DNA from: Candidatus Binatia bacterium
Lineage (GTDB): Bacteria > Desulfobacterota > Binatia > HRBIN30
NCBI GenBank assembly: GCA_937925685.1
Contig: CALAMI010000043.1
Coordinates: forward strand, 1-39,828
Direction of reading: 5' to 3'
Length of the DNA stretch: 39,828 bases
Part shown: positions 39,703-39,828 of the stretch, piece by piece
Numbering within the stretch: the stretch's first letter is position 1
Layout of the letters: the number at the start of each line of letters is the position of its first letter
Notes under the pieces: generated by a model
Told to the model about the DNA's origin: nothing
Databases searched by the model: none
What the model saw: only the letters and a program-made list of their open reading frames with translations
Translations under genes and position numbers: made by a program

Positions 39703-39828
39703 GGACCGGGGGCGCGCCGCTCGAGCGCTTGCCCACCTCGGACGTCGTGTTTCCAGCGACGCACCAGCCACTCCGTGCAGGCGGCGCACCAACACACCTT
39801 GCGCCATCAGTAGGAAGCCCCGGCGGGA
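39703..39828. other. End of the window, no gene supported
   Basis: The last 126 bases are GC-rich and have open frames on both strands, none with a recognisable motif. On the minus strand a frame (MAQGVLVRRLHGVAGASLET) is open to the window edge and ends inside the tandem repeat; it could be the end of a gene from the right, but the evidence is weak. Confidence 0.3.

Overview
The window is GC-rich, densely coded bacterial chromosome around the replication origin. It carries dnaA-dnaN-gyrB-gyrA, the mnmG-rsmG-parA-parB partition block with parS sites, bactofilin, and ATP synthase split into two operons. This mnmG-rsmG-parA-parB-bactofilin-atp layout, with paired b' and b subunits, is familiar from deltaproteobacterial-grade lineages. 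The fatty-acyl oxidation genes and the 'CPADCDADGS'-type calcium-loop secreted protein recall Myxococcota- or Binatota-like genomes. The taxonomic guess is inference; no rRNA is present to test it.

Layout, left to right. 1-141: tail of an acyl-CoA dehydrogenase. 142-982: non-coding, with degenerate short repeats. 983-5312 (+): parS, mnmG, rsmG, a tandem pair of parS sites, parA, parB. 5398-7116 (-): a membrane glycosyltransferase of the TMTC/DUF1736 kind with C-terminal TPRs. 7117-10415: a decaying stretch holding a broken lysyl-oxidase-like gene with calcium-loop repeats, unrecognised remnants and a frameshifted Lgt-like gene. 10531-17849 (+): promoter and bactofilin, then atpF'-F-H-A-G-D-C, a Rieske protein and a small basic protein. 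17902-21363 (-): a GH15-like lipoprotein and a radical SAM protein. 21448-26524 (+): a TetR regulator with an operator on its own start codon, two acyl-CoA dehydrogenases, a Gfo/Idh/MocA oxidoreductase and an SDR. 26555-28154 (+): a small hypothetical and a membrane-anchored lytic transglycosylase whose 3' end overlaps gyrA. 28074-35838 (-): gyrA, gyrB, dnaN, dnaA. 36033-39664 (+): hemL, atpZ-like, atpI-like, atpB, atpE, pgpA.

The genes serve a few linked jobs. DnaA boxes flank dnaA on both sides (34385-34467 and 35843-35932), making this the likely oriC. ParA/ParB with three parS-like sites about 31 kb away would segregate the newly copied origin. Bactofilin, the lytic transglycosylase and pgpA belong to envelope and cell-shape work. 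The two ATP synthase operons together encode a complete F1Fo enzyme. The TetR-acyl-CoA dehydrogenase cassette looks like a self-regulated lipid or acyl-CoA catabolic unit.

I did not find a clearly new defence or mobile system. The most useful leads are the parS/oriC architecture, the decayed copper-amine-oxidase-like secreted gene, the operator that covers a start codon, and the natural Ala/Glu substitutions in the quinolone-determining region of GyrA.
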